This document shows positions 1 through 7,985 of a stretch of 64,000 bases of DNA, piece by piece. Origin of the DNA: Clostridium scatologenes (GTDB taxonomy: Bacteria > Bacillota > Clostridia > Clostridiales > Clostridiaceae); NCBI RefSeq assembly GCF_000968375.1, contig NZ_CP009933.1, positions 868,001 through 932,000 of the forward strand. The letters are read 5' to 3'. Each line of letters opens with the position of its first letter. Position 1 is the stretch's first letter. The notes beneath the pieces are model-generated. The model made no database searches and was not told the DNA's origin. It saw only the letters and a program-made list of their open reading frames with translations. The translations under genes and the position numbers were made by a program.

Positions 1-1
1 A

Positions 2-631
2 GAGATAATTGAAAATTATTTATTAGATATAAAAAATATGCTTCATACCATAACTGTTACAAATTTAAAAATATTGAATTCATATGATGATGTATTATTT
101 GAAGGTGCTCAAGGACTTTTACTTGACCAAAATCATGAATTTTTTCCTCATGTTACACGATCTAACACGGGAATGAAAAATGTAAGTGAATTAATAAAAG
201 AAGTTGGATACAGCATGGAAAATGTAGAAATTGTATATGCAACAAGGGCTTACATGACAAGGCATGGAGCTGGTCCGTTTCCAAATGAATTAGAAGCAAA
301 GCCATATGAAAAAATAGAGGATTTGACTAATGTACCAAATCCTTATCAAGATACCTTAAGATTTGGCTTACTAGATCTTGATCTTTTATCAAAAACAATA
401 CAAAATGATTTATTAAATGTAAAAGGATTAAAGTATAAAATCAAAATATCAATCAGCTGCTTAGATCAATTAGATGAAAAAATAGATTATTATTATAATT
501 CAAATAAAATGAAAACTTCAGTAGGTAATTTTATTAAAAATGTGTTTAAAGCAATTGATGTCTCAGAAGGATATTTAAGTTATGGCGATTCCAGAGAAAC
601 TATTAAAAATATAATTTACAGCTTAAATTAG
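2..631 (+). CDS. Adenylosuccinate synthetase-like protein, 3' part only
   Basis: The reading frame is open to the left edge, so this is the C-terminal ~209 residues of a protein whose start lies outside the window. Two family blocks are visible: FEGAQGLLLD followed by PHVTRSNTG, and ATRAYMTRHGAGPFPNEL, which match the GAQG and TR-x-GAGPFP-E blocks of adenylosuccinate synthetase (IMP + aspartate + GTP ligase). Downstream, however, the canonical TTTGRPRR nucleotide-binding stretch is absent. In its place is a segment reading NPYQDTLRFGLLDLDLL. It is therefore probably a divergent paralogue rather than the housekeeping PurA, and its acceptor substrate is uncertain. The next gene, an amine oxidase, is 81 bp downstream on the same strand and may be co-transcribed. 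Confidence 0.75.
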   Translation, partial: EIIENYLLDIKNMLHTITVTNLKILNSYDDVLFEGAQGLLLDQNHEFFPHVTRSNTGMKNVSELIKEVGYSMENVEIVYATRAYMTRHGAGPFPNELEAKPYEKIEDLTNVPNPYQDTLRFGLLDLDLLSKTIQNDLLNVKGLKYKIKISISCLDQLDEKIDYYYNSNKMKTSVGNFIKNVFKAIDVSEGYLSYGDSRETIKNIIYSLN

Positions 632-712
632 AAAATTAATTTAGTTGGAATTAGATATATAACATTGAATATACATGTTATTAAGGAATATTTTTAGGAG
701 TTGTAGTGACTT

Positions 713-2392
713 ATGGAAGCATATAGAGCTGATATTCAACCATCTAATCCATCTAATGAACAAAGATATGCATTGTTAAAAAATGCATTGCGTAAATCAG
801 GCAGATTAATTGACTTTAATAACATTATTAAGCTCTTAAGTCCTCCGCCGGATGTTTTAAATTATGCATATCCAGGTGAATTTAAGAAAATTAAGGTAGG
901 TATTATAGGTGGAGGCCTTGCTGGTATGTCATCAGCTTTCGAACTTAGAAAACTTGGATTTGACATAACAGTATTTGATGCTTTAGAAGATAGGGTTGGT
1001 GGAAGAGTATATACTTACTATTTTGATGAAGATAAAAAGTTTTATGGAGAGCTTGGTCCACTTAGAATTCCAGTATCGCATGAATCTACCTGGCATTATA
1101 TTAATCTTTTTGGACTTGATACACAGCCATTTATTCAAAATAATCCTAATGACTTTGTATATGTACAAGAAACAAGAGCTAGAAACAATCCTAGAAGCAT
1201 TGAAGAAAAAATTTATCCAAAATATAATTTAACTAGAAGAGAAAAAAATACAGCTTGGCCAAGGCTTTATGAATATGCAGTACATTTTTTCATGAATAAT
1301 CTACGGCCGGAAGTAAGAGCGGAAATTTTAAAAATTCTTCCTCTTTATAGTCCAAGTTATAATACATTACTTAATATTAGCATCCGTCAAAATTTTGAAA
1401 TGCTAGGTCTTAGTCCTGATGCCATAGATATGATAGCAAGTGTTGATGCATTTACAGGTGCACTAATTGATTTATCTTATAATGAAGTGTTGCAGGAGGA
1501 TTATCCAGAAAATTTCTCTTATCTTTACAGAATTGCTGGTGGCAATGTAAATTTGCCAAATGCATTTTATAAATCTCTAACATCGAAATCACCTAAAGAA
1601 TATAAAATACCTCAGAATGAACTGGGAAATGTGACTTGGAAAAAAGGTAGTCAAGTATGGGGAATATATAAAGCTGAAAATGAAAAAAATGTTGTATTGA
1701 GATACAAAGGTAATAATATTAAAGGAGAAGCTACAGAAGCATTTGATTATGTTATTTGTGCAATTCCATTTACAACACTTTCAACCATGGATATTTCACC
1801 TTTCTTTAGTAATAGAAAAATGCAAGCAATAAGGGAAATAAACTATGTAGATGGGCATAGAGCTCTGCTGTTGTGTAAAAAGCGTTTTTGGGAAGAAGAT
1901 GCGGATTATGGAAGGATTGTAGGAGGTGTAAGTAATACGGATTTATCTATAACAAATATATTATATCCTTCAGATCATGCTTTAACTGGAGCTAATCCAA
2001 ATGAACCAGGGGTATTAATAGGTTCATACAATTTAAACAAGTATGCTACACATATAGGAGCTATAAAGGGAGAGGCTCACATACAGCAAGTTGAAAGGCA
2101 GGTTGAGCAAGTTCATGGTCTTCCTAGAAATTATCTGAATTCCATAGTAATGAAGTCAAAATTTATTCATTGGAATGAAGAGGAATGGTTTAGGGGAGCT
2201 GTAGCATTTTTTACACCAGAACAAAAAAGAATTTTTTCATATAATATTTTGAAACCAGAGTATGATAATAGGGTATTCTTTGCAGGAGAACATGCATCTG
2301 CAACCCATGGTTGGATGCAAGGAGCTCTATACACTGGAAAATTGGCTGCCAATAGTTTAGCTCGCAGTGTCAAGGCTGAAGGAAAAATGTAA
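713..2392 (+). CDS. Flavin monoamine oxidase / L-amino-acid oxidase family protein
   Basis: A 559-residue FAD-dependent amine oxidase. After a ~60-residue N-terminal extension comes the Rossmann dinucleotide motif (GIIGGGLAG, residues 63-71) and the GG doublet RVGGRV (94-99). The C-terminus holds the FAD-contacting block FFAGEHASATHGWMQGA (about 522-538). The family oxidatively deaminates amines or amino acids to imines with O2 or another acceptor. The N-terminal extension before the FAD motif is typical of bacterial L-amino-acid oxidases. No signal peptide is seen, so it is probably cytoplasmic. The AGGAG before the start lies about 12 bases away, a loose spacing. The substrate cannot be deduced. 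Confidence 0.85.
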   Translation: MEAYRADIQPSNPSNEQRYALLKNALRKSGRLIDFNNIIKLLSPPPDVLNYAYPGEFKKIKVGIIGGGLAGMSSAFELRKLGFDITVFDALEDRVGGRVYTYYFDEDKKFYGELGPLRIPVSHESTWHYINLFGLDTQPFIQNNPNDFVYVQETRARNNPRSIEEKIYPKYNLTRREKNTAWPRLYEYAVHFFMNNLRPEVRAEILKILPLYSPSYNTLLNISIRQNFEMLGLSPDAIDMIASVDAFTGALIDLSYNEVLQEDYPENFSYLYRIAGGNVNLPNAFYKSLTSKSPKEYKIPQNELGNVTWKKGSQVWGIYKAENEKNVVLRYKGNNIKGEATEAFDYVICAIPFTTLSTMDISPFFSNRKMQAIREINYVDGHRALLLCKKRFWEEDADYGRIVGGVSNTDLSITNILYPSDHALTGANPNEPGVLIGSYNLNKYATHIGAIKGEAHIQQVERQVEQVHGLPRNYLNSIVMKSKFIHWNEEEWFRGAVAFFTPEQKRIFSYNILKPEYDNRVFFAGEHASATHGWMQGALYTGKLAANSLARSVKAEGKM

Positions 2393-2445
2393 GAGCATAT
2401 ATTTAAATCAAATCTCGCATATGCAAAACTTTAATTTAATATAAA

Positions 2446-3221
2446 AAGCATATTACGACGCAAAGGTGCAGTGGAAGTTTGGATTTTAACTTTTACTCCG
2501 TGATATATGATAAGTGTTTCATCACGGCTAAATGTTTTAATTATTCTAAAGCTTGAAGATTTGGAAAACCTAAGAACTTTGTCAAACTCGGTTTCCTCAG
2601 ACAGGACTAAAGTTCTAAGGCTTTCCAAATCCTCAATCTAAGAATAATATTAAAACAATTTAGCTAATGTGATGAAACACTTATCATATATCACTGCATA
2701 AAAGTTAAAATTCAAACTAGTAACTTCAAGTGTACGCACGTAATTAAATTGTTATAAACCGATTTAGTATTTGAAAGTTATATTTAACCATAACATTTAT
2801 AACACTTAAAGCCAAGGCGGAGCCTGATGTTAGGGTAATACATTTAGATTAAAAAGCAATTGCTTTCTATTCTGTTGAAATGTCTTAAAAGAGAATTATT
2901 ATTTATGTGATTGAAAAACATAATGCTAAAACATATAAGTATTTCAAGTGCATTTAATAATCAACTAACTTAATACTTTTTCAGGCTGCGCCATAGGATA
3001 TTATTAAAATAACTGAAATATAAATAAACTAAATAATAAGTATTATGAAAGCTACGCTTTTTATTTAGAGTAATATATACACGTAATGCACTAAGAAGTA
3101 ACTTTCAACTGTATGGAGACTGATATATGCTGTGAAGTGAGTTTTCCTTCACAGCATATATCAGTCGGAATACAGTTAAAAGTTACTTCGCTTACAAACA
3201 CGCTTGTGTCGCATAATGCTT
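2446..3221 (+). repeat. Hairpin-rich terminal-inverted-repeat element, copy A
   Basis: This non-coding element fills the gap between the amine oxidase and the PNPOx-like gene. Its ends are imperfect inverted repeats (AAGCATATTACGACG at the left, the complement of AAGCATTATGCGAC at the right). Inside are two long palindromes: hairpin 1 at 2476-2719 and a short hairpin 2 at 3098-3186. The rest is A+T-rich spacer. It is nearly identical to copy C (16996-17922) except that C carries 155 extra bases inside hairpin 2. Just left of it (2414-2436) is a fragment matching the end of the second repeat family at 46777-47057. It encodes no protein and is interpreted as a non-autonomous mobile element. Confidence 0.8.
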
Positions 3222-3280
3222 AAACTGCTAAAGTTAAGTCTTTAATGAAGGTCATACTGTACTAAGAAATTTAGTAAGTA

Positions 3281-3676
3281 TTATAGTGAAAATGTTTCAG
3301 GTTCAGCAGTGAAAGAAGAAATAGTAGCTGTTCCTTTAGTAAAGTATAAAACTGCGAAAATTCCATCATTAATGCTGTACATGGATTTTAAAGATGGAAC
3401 AGCTTCAAGTGCTAATTCTTTTACTTCACGTCTATCATCATTTGCAACTTCTCCAGTAACACGAATCCATTGACCCTTTTTATTCATACCACTAATTTCA
3501 ACCTTAGGATTTTCAATCATTTGTTTAAAACATTTTTTTGTATTATTTGAAACAATATATAATTTTCCTTCGTATTCAAATACAGCACCAAAAGGTCTTA
3601 CTCTTGGTTGATCACCTTCGTTAGTTGCTAGGTAAAAAGTACCGCTTTCTTTTAAAAATTCTAATGCTTTTTTCAT
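3281..3676 (-). CDS. Pyridoxamine 5'-phosphate oxidase-like (PNPOx) split-barrel protein
   Basis: A ~131-residue single-domain split-barrel flavoprotein of the PNPOx-like superfamily. Features include FYLATNEGDQPRVRPFG near the N-terminus, GKLYIVSNNTKKCFKQM in the middle, and a central WIRVTGEV strand. Such proteins bind FMN or F420-like cofactors or haem and often act as small reductases. I chose the ATG at 3676 because a GAGAGGAG Shine-Dalgarno sequence sits just upstream of it; the alternative upstream ATG would put that sequence inside the coding region. It is divergent from the HxlR regulator at 3805, which probably controls it. The true substrate is unknown. Confidence 0.8.
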   Translation of the reverse strand: MKKALEFLKESGTFYLATNEGDQPRVRPFGAVFEYEGKLYIVSNNTKKCFKQMIENPKVEISGMNKKGQWIRVTGEVANDDRREVKELALEAVPSLKSMYSINDGIFAVLYFTKGTATISSFTAEPETFSL

Positions 3677-3804
3677 GATTATTGCTCCTCTCATATATGT
3701 ATGTTAAAATTGATTATGCAATAATAATACCATGTACATTGAAAATAACAAGTACGATTTTTTATAGATGTAAGTATATAAAAGATACTAAAGGAGGAGA
3801 TTTA

Positions 3805-4140
3805 ATGGAGGATTCTAATAGTCTTTTTGGGAAATGTCCATATTTTACAGCACAAAAAGTATTTTCGGGAAAATGGTCAATTTTAATTATGTATCATTTG
3901 GATGAAGTACCACTGCGTTATGGGGAATTACAAAGGAGAATGGATGGTATCACCCAGGGCACACTAACAAAGCAATTGAGGATGTTAGAAGACTTTGAAT
4001 TGGTTAAACGACATATTTATTCAGAAATTCCACCTAAAGTGGAGTACTCGTTAACTGATTTGGGAAAAGCATTTAGGCCAGTGTTAAAAGAGTTCAGAAT
4101 TTGGGGTGATAAGTATATCGAATATATTAAAAATAAATAG
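3805..4140 (+). CDS. HxlR-family winged-helix transcriptional regulator
   Basis: A 111-residue HxlR/MarR-like winged helix protein. It shows the family signature: a Cys near the N-terminus (FGKCPYFTAQKVFSGKWS), then LRYGELQRRMDGITQGTLTKQL as the recognition helix region, then the wing and a C-terminal dimer helix. The start at 3805 is set by AAGGAGGAG ten bases upstream; an ORF extension to 3682 lacks such a site. Family members are small redox- or ligand-responsive repressors or activators, and the Cys near residue 12 could be a sensor as in YodB/HypR (inference). It lies head-to-head with the PNPOx-like gene across 128 bp. Confidence 0.88.
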   Translation: MEDSNSLFGKCPYFTAQKVFSGKWSILIMYHLDEVPLRYGELQRRMDGITQGTLTKQLRMLEDFELVKRHIYSEIPPKVEYSLTDLGKAFRPVLKEFRIWGDKYIEYIKNK

Positions 4141-4177
4141 ATATCAATATAATTATGGCAAATAATCTTTTTGGAGT

Positions 4178-4265
4178 TGTTACACTAAGAATAAACAGTG
4201 CAATGTATGGTGTTATTTTTTAATTTATAAAATAACATATTGTAGATCAAGTGATTAGTGTAACA
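4178..4265. repeat. Small nested palindrome between convergent genes
   Basis: The 150 bp between the HxlR and LysR stop codons contain nested inverted repeats. The outer arms are GTTACACTAA (4178-4187) and TTAGTGTAAC (4256-4265). An inner pair, TGTTATTTT and AAAATAACA, flanks an AT loop. It could act as a bidirectional terminator or be a miniature palindromic repeat. The inner arm includes ATCAAGTGATT, which resembles the end of the repeats at 21964 and 55160. Confidence 0.5.
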
Positions 4266-4291
4266 GCTATGTTTTTTAAGTTTTTAGTAAA

Positions 4292-5251
4292 TTAAGGAAT
4301 AAGTTTATTTTTATAAAATTCTGTAGTGAAATCAATAAAACGCTTAGTGGCTTTAGTAACATATCTCTTTTTATTATAAGCAATGGCAACTCCACGCTTT
4401 GGCATAGGGCATTTTAATTTGTAAAAGCGAAGATTTTCTGCATCTGGAGAGCATTTTATAAGAGTATCTGCAATAAAAACTGCTCCAAGTCCTTTTGAAG
4501 CAAATTCAAAGGAAGTCATCTGTTGATTGAAAGACATTTTTACTAATGGAGTAATGTTATAATAATGAAAGATAGCCTCTGATCTTCCAAAAATTTCATT
4601 TGTAGGCTCTGGTAAAAGAAAAGGAAAGTTTTCCATATTGTATAGATCAATAGCTGGCTGCTTTTTAGAAAGGTGTTTATTTTTTCTAATTTCCTTGGAT
4701 GTCATGCCGCAAGCAAAAATTTTTTTGTCTACAGGAAGATTCAAAGGTATACCAAGTAAAATTTGATTTTCAAATAAAGGAATGGACTGAAATATTTCTT
4801 CTTGAAACCAATCAGTATCTAAAATTAAGTCAATGCTTCCATCTGCCAGCATGTTTTTAAGTACAGGAAGAGATGCTTCCTTTGCAGCAATTTCTATGCC
4901 TGGATATTGATTTGAAAATTCAACAATAAGTTCGGGAAGCAAATAGGTCATAGATATGATAGCTCCACCAATTCTAATTTTTCCAACTCTAACTTCATTT
5001 AAGTTTTGAAAGCAATCAGCACATTCTTGTTCCATAGATATAATTTTTTCTACTTTATCCATGTATATGTGTCCTGCAGCTGTTAATTTTAGTGGGGATG
5101 TTTTTCGTTCAAATAAAGGTTGACCAAGTTCTTGTTCCAATTTACGGATTGCAATACTTAAGGCTGGTTGTGTTATATGCAAGTTTTCTGCTGCCTTTGA
5201 GAAGCTTCCAGACTTGTATATTTCATAAACATAATTCATATTTTGAAACAA
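4292..5251 (-). CDS. LysR-family transcriptional regulator
   Basis: About 319 residues: an N-terminal winged helix-turn-helix (GSFSKAAENLHITQPALS followed by IRKLEQELGQPLFER) and a C-terminal substrate-binding effector domain. The longest frame begins with GTG at 5260. AGGGGTGAT, a near-perfect anti-16S match, covers that GTG and sits four bases before a TTG at 5251, so I prefer 5251. The gene is divergent from the TauE/SafE permease at 5367, with an inverted repeat between them, which suggests it controls that permease. The effector is unknown. Confidence 0.87.
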   Translation of the reverse strand: MFQNMNYVYEIYKSGSFSKAAENLHITQPALSIAIRKLEQELGQPLFERKTSPLKLTAAGHIYMDKVEKIISMEQECADCFQNLNEVRVGKIRIGGAIISMTYLLPELIVEFSNQYPGIEIAAKEASLPVLKNMLADGSIDLILDTDWFQEEIFQSIPLFENQILLGIPLNLPVDKKIFACGMTSKEIRKNKHLSKKQPAIDLYNMENFPFLLPEPTNEIFGRSEAIFHYYNITPLVKMSFNQQMTSFEFASKGLGAVFIADTLIKCSPDAENLRFYKLKCPMPKRGVAIAYNKKRYVTKATKRFIDFTTEFYKNKLIP

Positions 5252-5274
5252 TTTTATCACCCCTGTATAAATTT

Positions 5275-5304
5275 AATTTATATGTATAGTAAAATATATA
5301 AATT
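5275..5304. promoter_or_regulatory. Candidate LysR operator in divergent promoter region
   Basis: Within the ~115 bp between the LysR gene and the permease there is a 9-bp inverted repeat, AATTTATAT (5275-5283) and ATATAAATT (5296-5304), separated by 12 bases. LysR proteins commonly bind dyads in the divergent intergenic region. The high AT content means chance is a real alternative. Confidence 0.35.
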
Positions 5305-5366
5305 TGATTATATAACAAAACGATGGTAATATCAACTCATCAATAAAACTTATGAGGAGATTGAAA

Positions 5367-6131
5367 ATGATTGAGTATATTATCATATGTCCATTAGTTT
5401 TTTTTGCTGGTTTTGTAGATGCAATTGCAGGTGGTGGGGGACTTATATCCATTCCGGCCTTCATGATTTCAGGAGTTCCAGTTCATTTGGCTATTGGTAC
5501 AAATAAATTGAGTTCAAGTATGGGCACAACTATAGCTACATATCGCTATGCTAAAAATGGCTATATAAAAATGAAATTGGCAGCTTGTAGTGCTGCTTGT
5601 GCATTATTGGGGTCACCAATTGGTGCAGAGATTGCCTTAAAAATTAGTGATTTTTACTTTAAAATTTTGATGCTAGCTATATTGCCAATTACTGCTTTCT
5701 ATGTTTTGCGTAAACGCAATTTTAAAGATAATGAAGACATTAAAACATTATCCACTACTAAAACCTATTTAATCTGTATGATTATAGCATTTTGTGTAGG
5801 ATTATATGATGGTTTTTATGGACCTGGAGCAGGAACATTTTTACTATTGCTGCTTACTGGCATTGCACATTTGGGTTTAAATCTGTCAGCAGGAACTACA
5901 AAAGCTATTAATTTATCTTCAAATGTGGCAGCACTTATTACCTTCATTATAAATGGAAAAGTACTTCTTATTTTAGGATTAGTTGCAGGCTTATTCAATA
6001 TTTTAGGAAATTATATTGGTGCTGGTTATTTCACCCAAAAAGGCACAAAAATAGTACGACCTATTATTATGACTGTATTGACTATATTCTTTGTTAAAGT
6101 GTTATTTGACATATTACCTGTGCAATTTTAA
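5367..6131 (+). CDS. TauE/SafE (TSUP) family membrane permease
   Basis: A 254-residue polytopic membrane protein with the TSUP hallmark GFVDAIAGGGGLISIPA at the N-terminus and a second half beginning GLYDGFYGPGAGTF, the internal repeat of the family. About eight transmembrane segments are evident. Family members export or import sulfite, sulfoacetate, taurine or other organosulfur or carboxylate anions. ATG 5367 is preferred because AGGAGA lies six bases before it; the in-frame ATG at 5352 has no site. The divergent LysR regulator suggests inducible expression by the transported anion (inference). Confidence 0.85.
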   Translation: MIEYIIICPLVFFAGFVDAIAGGGGLISIPAFMISGVPVHLAIGTNKLSSSMGTTIATYRYAKNGYIKMKLAACSAACALLGSPIGAEIALKISDFYFKILMLAILPITAFYVLRKRNFKDNEDIKTLSTTKTYLICMIIAFCVGLYDGFYGPGAGTFLLLLLTGIAHLGLNLSAGTTKAINLSSNVAALITFIINGKVLLILGLVAGLFNILGNYIGAGYFTQKGTKIVRPIIMTVLTIFFVKVLFDILPVQF

Positions 6132-6148
6132 TTTATTACAAAAATCAA

Positions 6149-6190
6149 GGATACATTAAATTGGGGAATTTAATGTATCCTCGACTTTTA
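6149..6190. terminator. Hairpin between convergent permease and hydrogenase genes
   Basis: A perfect 14-bp stem (GGATACATTAAATT, 6149-6162, with its complement at 6167-6180) and a GGGG loop lie between the permease stop and the hydA stop. The T-tract on the plus side is interrupted (TCGACTTTTA). It could serve both strands. Confidence 0.7.
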
Positions 6191-6227
6191 TATAAATCTT
6201 TAAGGTTTAGGGTAACAAATTAATATT

Positions 6228-7952
6228 TTAGCACTCTTTATTAGTATATTTAGTATGAAGCAATTTGTGTGCTTTTTCACTATTTGGTTTACCTAAGAAT
6301 TCATCATACAGCTTAATTATAGCTGGATTTTCATGAGACTTTCTTAAAGGTTTGTTTCTATCTTCTTCATATAAAGCATTCATTCTGTCTTTTAAAATTT
6401 CGTATTTTCCATGGATATATGGTTGACCACCGCCATCGATACATCCACCAGGACAAGCCATTATTTCTATTATTTGATAATCAGCTGTGCCTTCTCTAAT
6501 CTTATCTAGGAGTTTACGTGCATTTCCAAGACCGCTGACAATAGCGGCTTTTACTTCTAAGTCTTTTATTTTTATTGAAGCTTCTTTTATTCCATTTAAA
6601 CCACGAACAATTTCAAAATCTACGTTATCTAGCTTTTCTCCAGTAATCCATTCATAAGCTGTACGAAGAGCAGCTTCCATAACACCACCTGTTACTCCAA
6701 ATATAACAGCAGCACCAGTGGATTCACCAAGAAGACTGTCAAAATCTTCGTCTTGAAGCTTTTCAAAGTTTATTCCTGCTTCCTTGATCATTTTTGCAAG
6801 TTCTCTAGTACTTATAACAATATCCACATCACTGTTCATTTCAGGTCTTGCAGCTTCATATTTCTTAGCAAGACAAGGCATAACTGAAACTAATATGATG
6901 TCTTTAGGGTCCATATTCATTTTTTCAGCAAAATAAGTTTTAGCTACAGCACCAAACATTTGTTGAGGTGACTTACAGGTGGATGGAGAATCAAGTAAAT
7001 CACTAAATTCATGTTCAATAAAGTTTATCCATCCAGGGCAGCAGCTTGTAAGCATTGGAAGCTTGCCACCATTTGTGATTCTATCCATAAGCTCTGTTGC
7101 TTCTTCCATTATAGTTAAATCAGCAGCAAAATCTGTATCAAAAACTTTATCAAAGCCTAAAGAACGAAGCGCTGCAACCATTTTACCTGTAACTGGTTTT
7201 CCAAGGCTTAAACCAAATTCTTCTCCAAGAGCTGCTCTTACAGCTGGTGCAGTTTGTACTATAACAAGCTTACCTTCAGTGTTTAATGCATCCCAAACTT
7301 TAGATGTATTGTTAACTTCTGCTAAAGCACCTGTTGGACAGACTGCCACGCATTGACCACAGAAGGTACAGTTTGTTTCTACCATTGCAGTACCAAAAGC
7401 AGGAGACACAACAGTATCAAAACCTCTGCTTACTGCAGATAATGCAGAAACAGTTTGAATTTCGCTGCATACAGTTTCACATCTTCTACATAATATACAT
7501 TTATCTAAATCACGAACTATGGAAGGACTAGAAGTATCCTTTGCATAGGTCGACATTTCACCTTTATATTTAATTTCACGTATTCCCATATCAGCTGCTA
7601 AAGCTTGAAGCTCACAGTTAGTGTTCTTTTCACAAAGCAAGCAGTTTTGTGGGTGGTCTGAAAGAATAAGTTCTACTACATTTCTACGAGCTTTTATTGC
7701 TTTTATGGAATTAGTTTTTACTGCCATACCTTCAGTTACAGGAGTAGTACATGCAGGGGCAAGATTTCTTCTGCCTTCTACTTCTACTACACAAACTCTA
7801 CATGAACCAGGCTTATTTTCAAATCCGTCGTGAAGCTTTAAATGGCACAAAGTAGGTATTTCTATTTCAAGTAGTTTTGCAGCTTGAAGTATAGTAGCGC
7901 CTTTTTCCACTTGCACTTGTTTATTATTTATAGTAAGAGTAACTAAACTCAA
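6228..7952 (-). CDS. hydA: [FeFe] hydrogenase catalytic subunit HydA of a trimeric NAD(P)-linked enzyme
   Basis: A 574-residue catalytic subunit. In order: a [2Fe-2S] ferredoxin domain (Cys 36, 51, 54, 68), the His-ligated [4Fe-4S] motif (His100, Cys104, 107, 113), two [4Fe-4S] clusters (Cys 152/155/158/162 and 195/198/201/205), and the H-cluster domain with signatures TSCCPGW (302-308), MPCLAKK (358-364) and MACPGGC (498-504). It reduces protons or oxidises H2 at the H-cluster. The TTG at 7952 is chosen because AGAGGTGG lies five bases upstream; the longer frame to 7985 would contain that site. It follows hydB with a short gap. With NuoE- and NuoF-like partners it resembles electron-bifurcating HydABC, coupling ferredoxin and NAD(P)H to H2. 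Maturation genes are not in the window. Confidence 0.95.
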   Translation of the reverse strand: MSLVTLTINNKQVQVEKGATILQAAKLLEIEIPTLCHLKLHDGFENKPGSCRVCVVEVEGRRNLAPACTTPVTEGMAVKTNSIKAIKARRNVVELILSDHPQNCLLCEKNTNCELQALAADMGIREIKYKGEMSTYAKDTSSPSIVRDLDKCILCRRCETVCSEIQTVSALSAVSRGFDTVVSPAFGTAMVETNCTFCGQCVAVCPTGALAEVNNTSKVWDALNTEGKLVIVQTAPAVRAALGEEFGLSLGKPVTGKMVAALRSLGFDKVFDTDFAADLTIMEEATELMDRITNGGKLPMLTSCCPGWINFIEHEFSDLLDSPSTCKSPQQMFGAVAKTYFAEKMNMDPKDIILVSVMPCLAKKYEAARPEMNSDVDIVISTRELAKMIKEAGINFEKLQDEDFDSLLGESTGAAVIFGVTGGVMEAALRTAYEWITGEKLDNVDFEIVRGLNGIKEASIKIKDLEVKAAIVSGLGNARKLLDKIREGTADYQIIEIMACPGGCIDGGGQPYIHGKYEILKDRMNALYEEDRNKPLRKSHENPAIIKLYDEFLGKPNSEKAHKLLHTKYTNKEC

Positions 7953-7985
7953 AACTTCCACCTCTTTCTCAAAAATTTTGCACAA

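Noticed and set aside
2431..2628. 65-codon open frame, nearly identical to another at 16984-17178
   Set aside because: It lies within hairpin 1 of the repeat element in both copies; conservation is explained by the repeat, and there is no SD sequence or recognisable protein.
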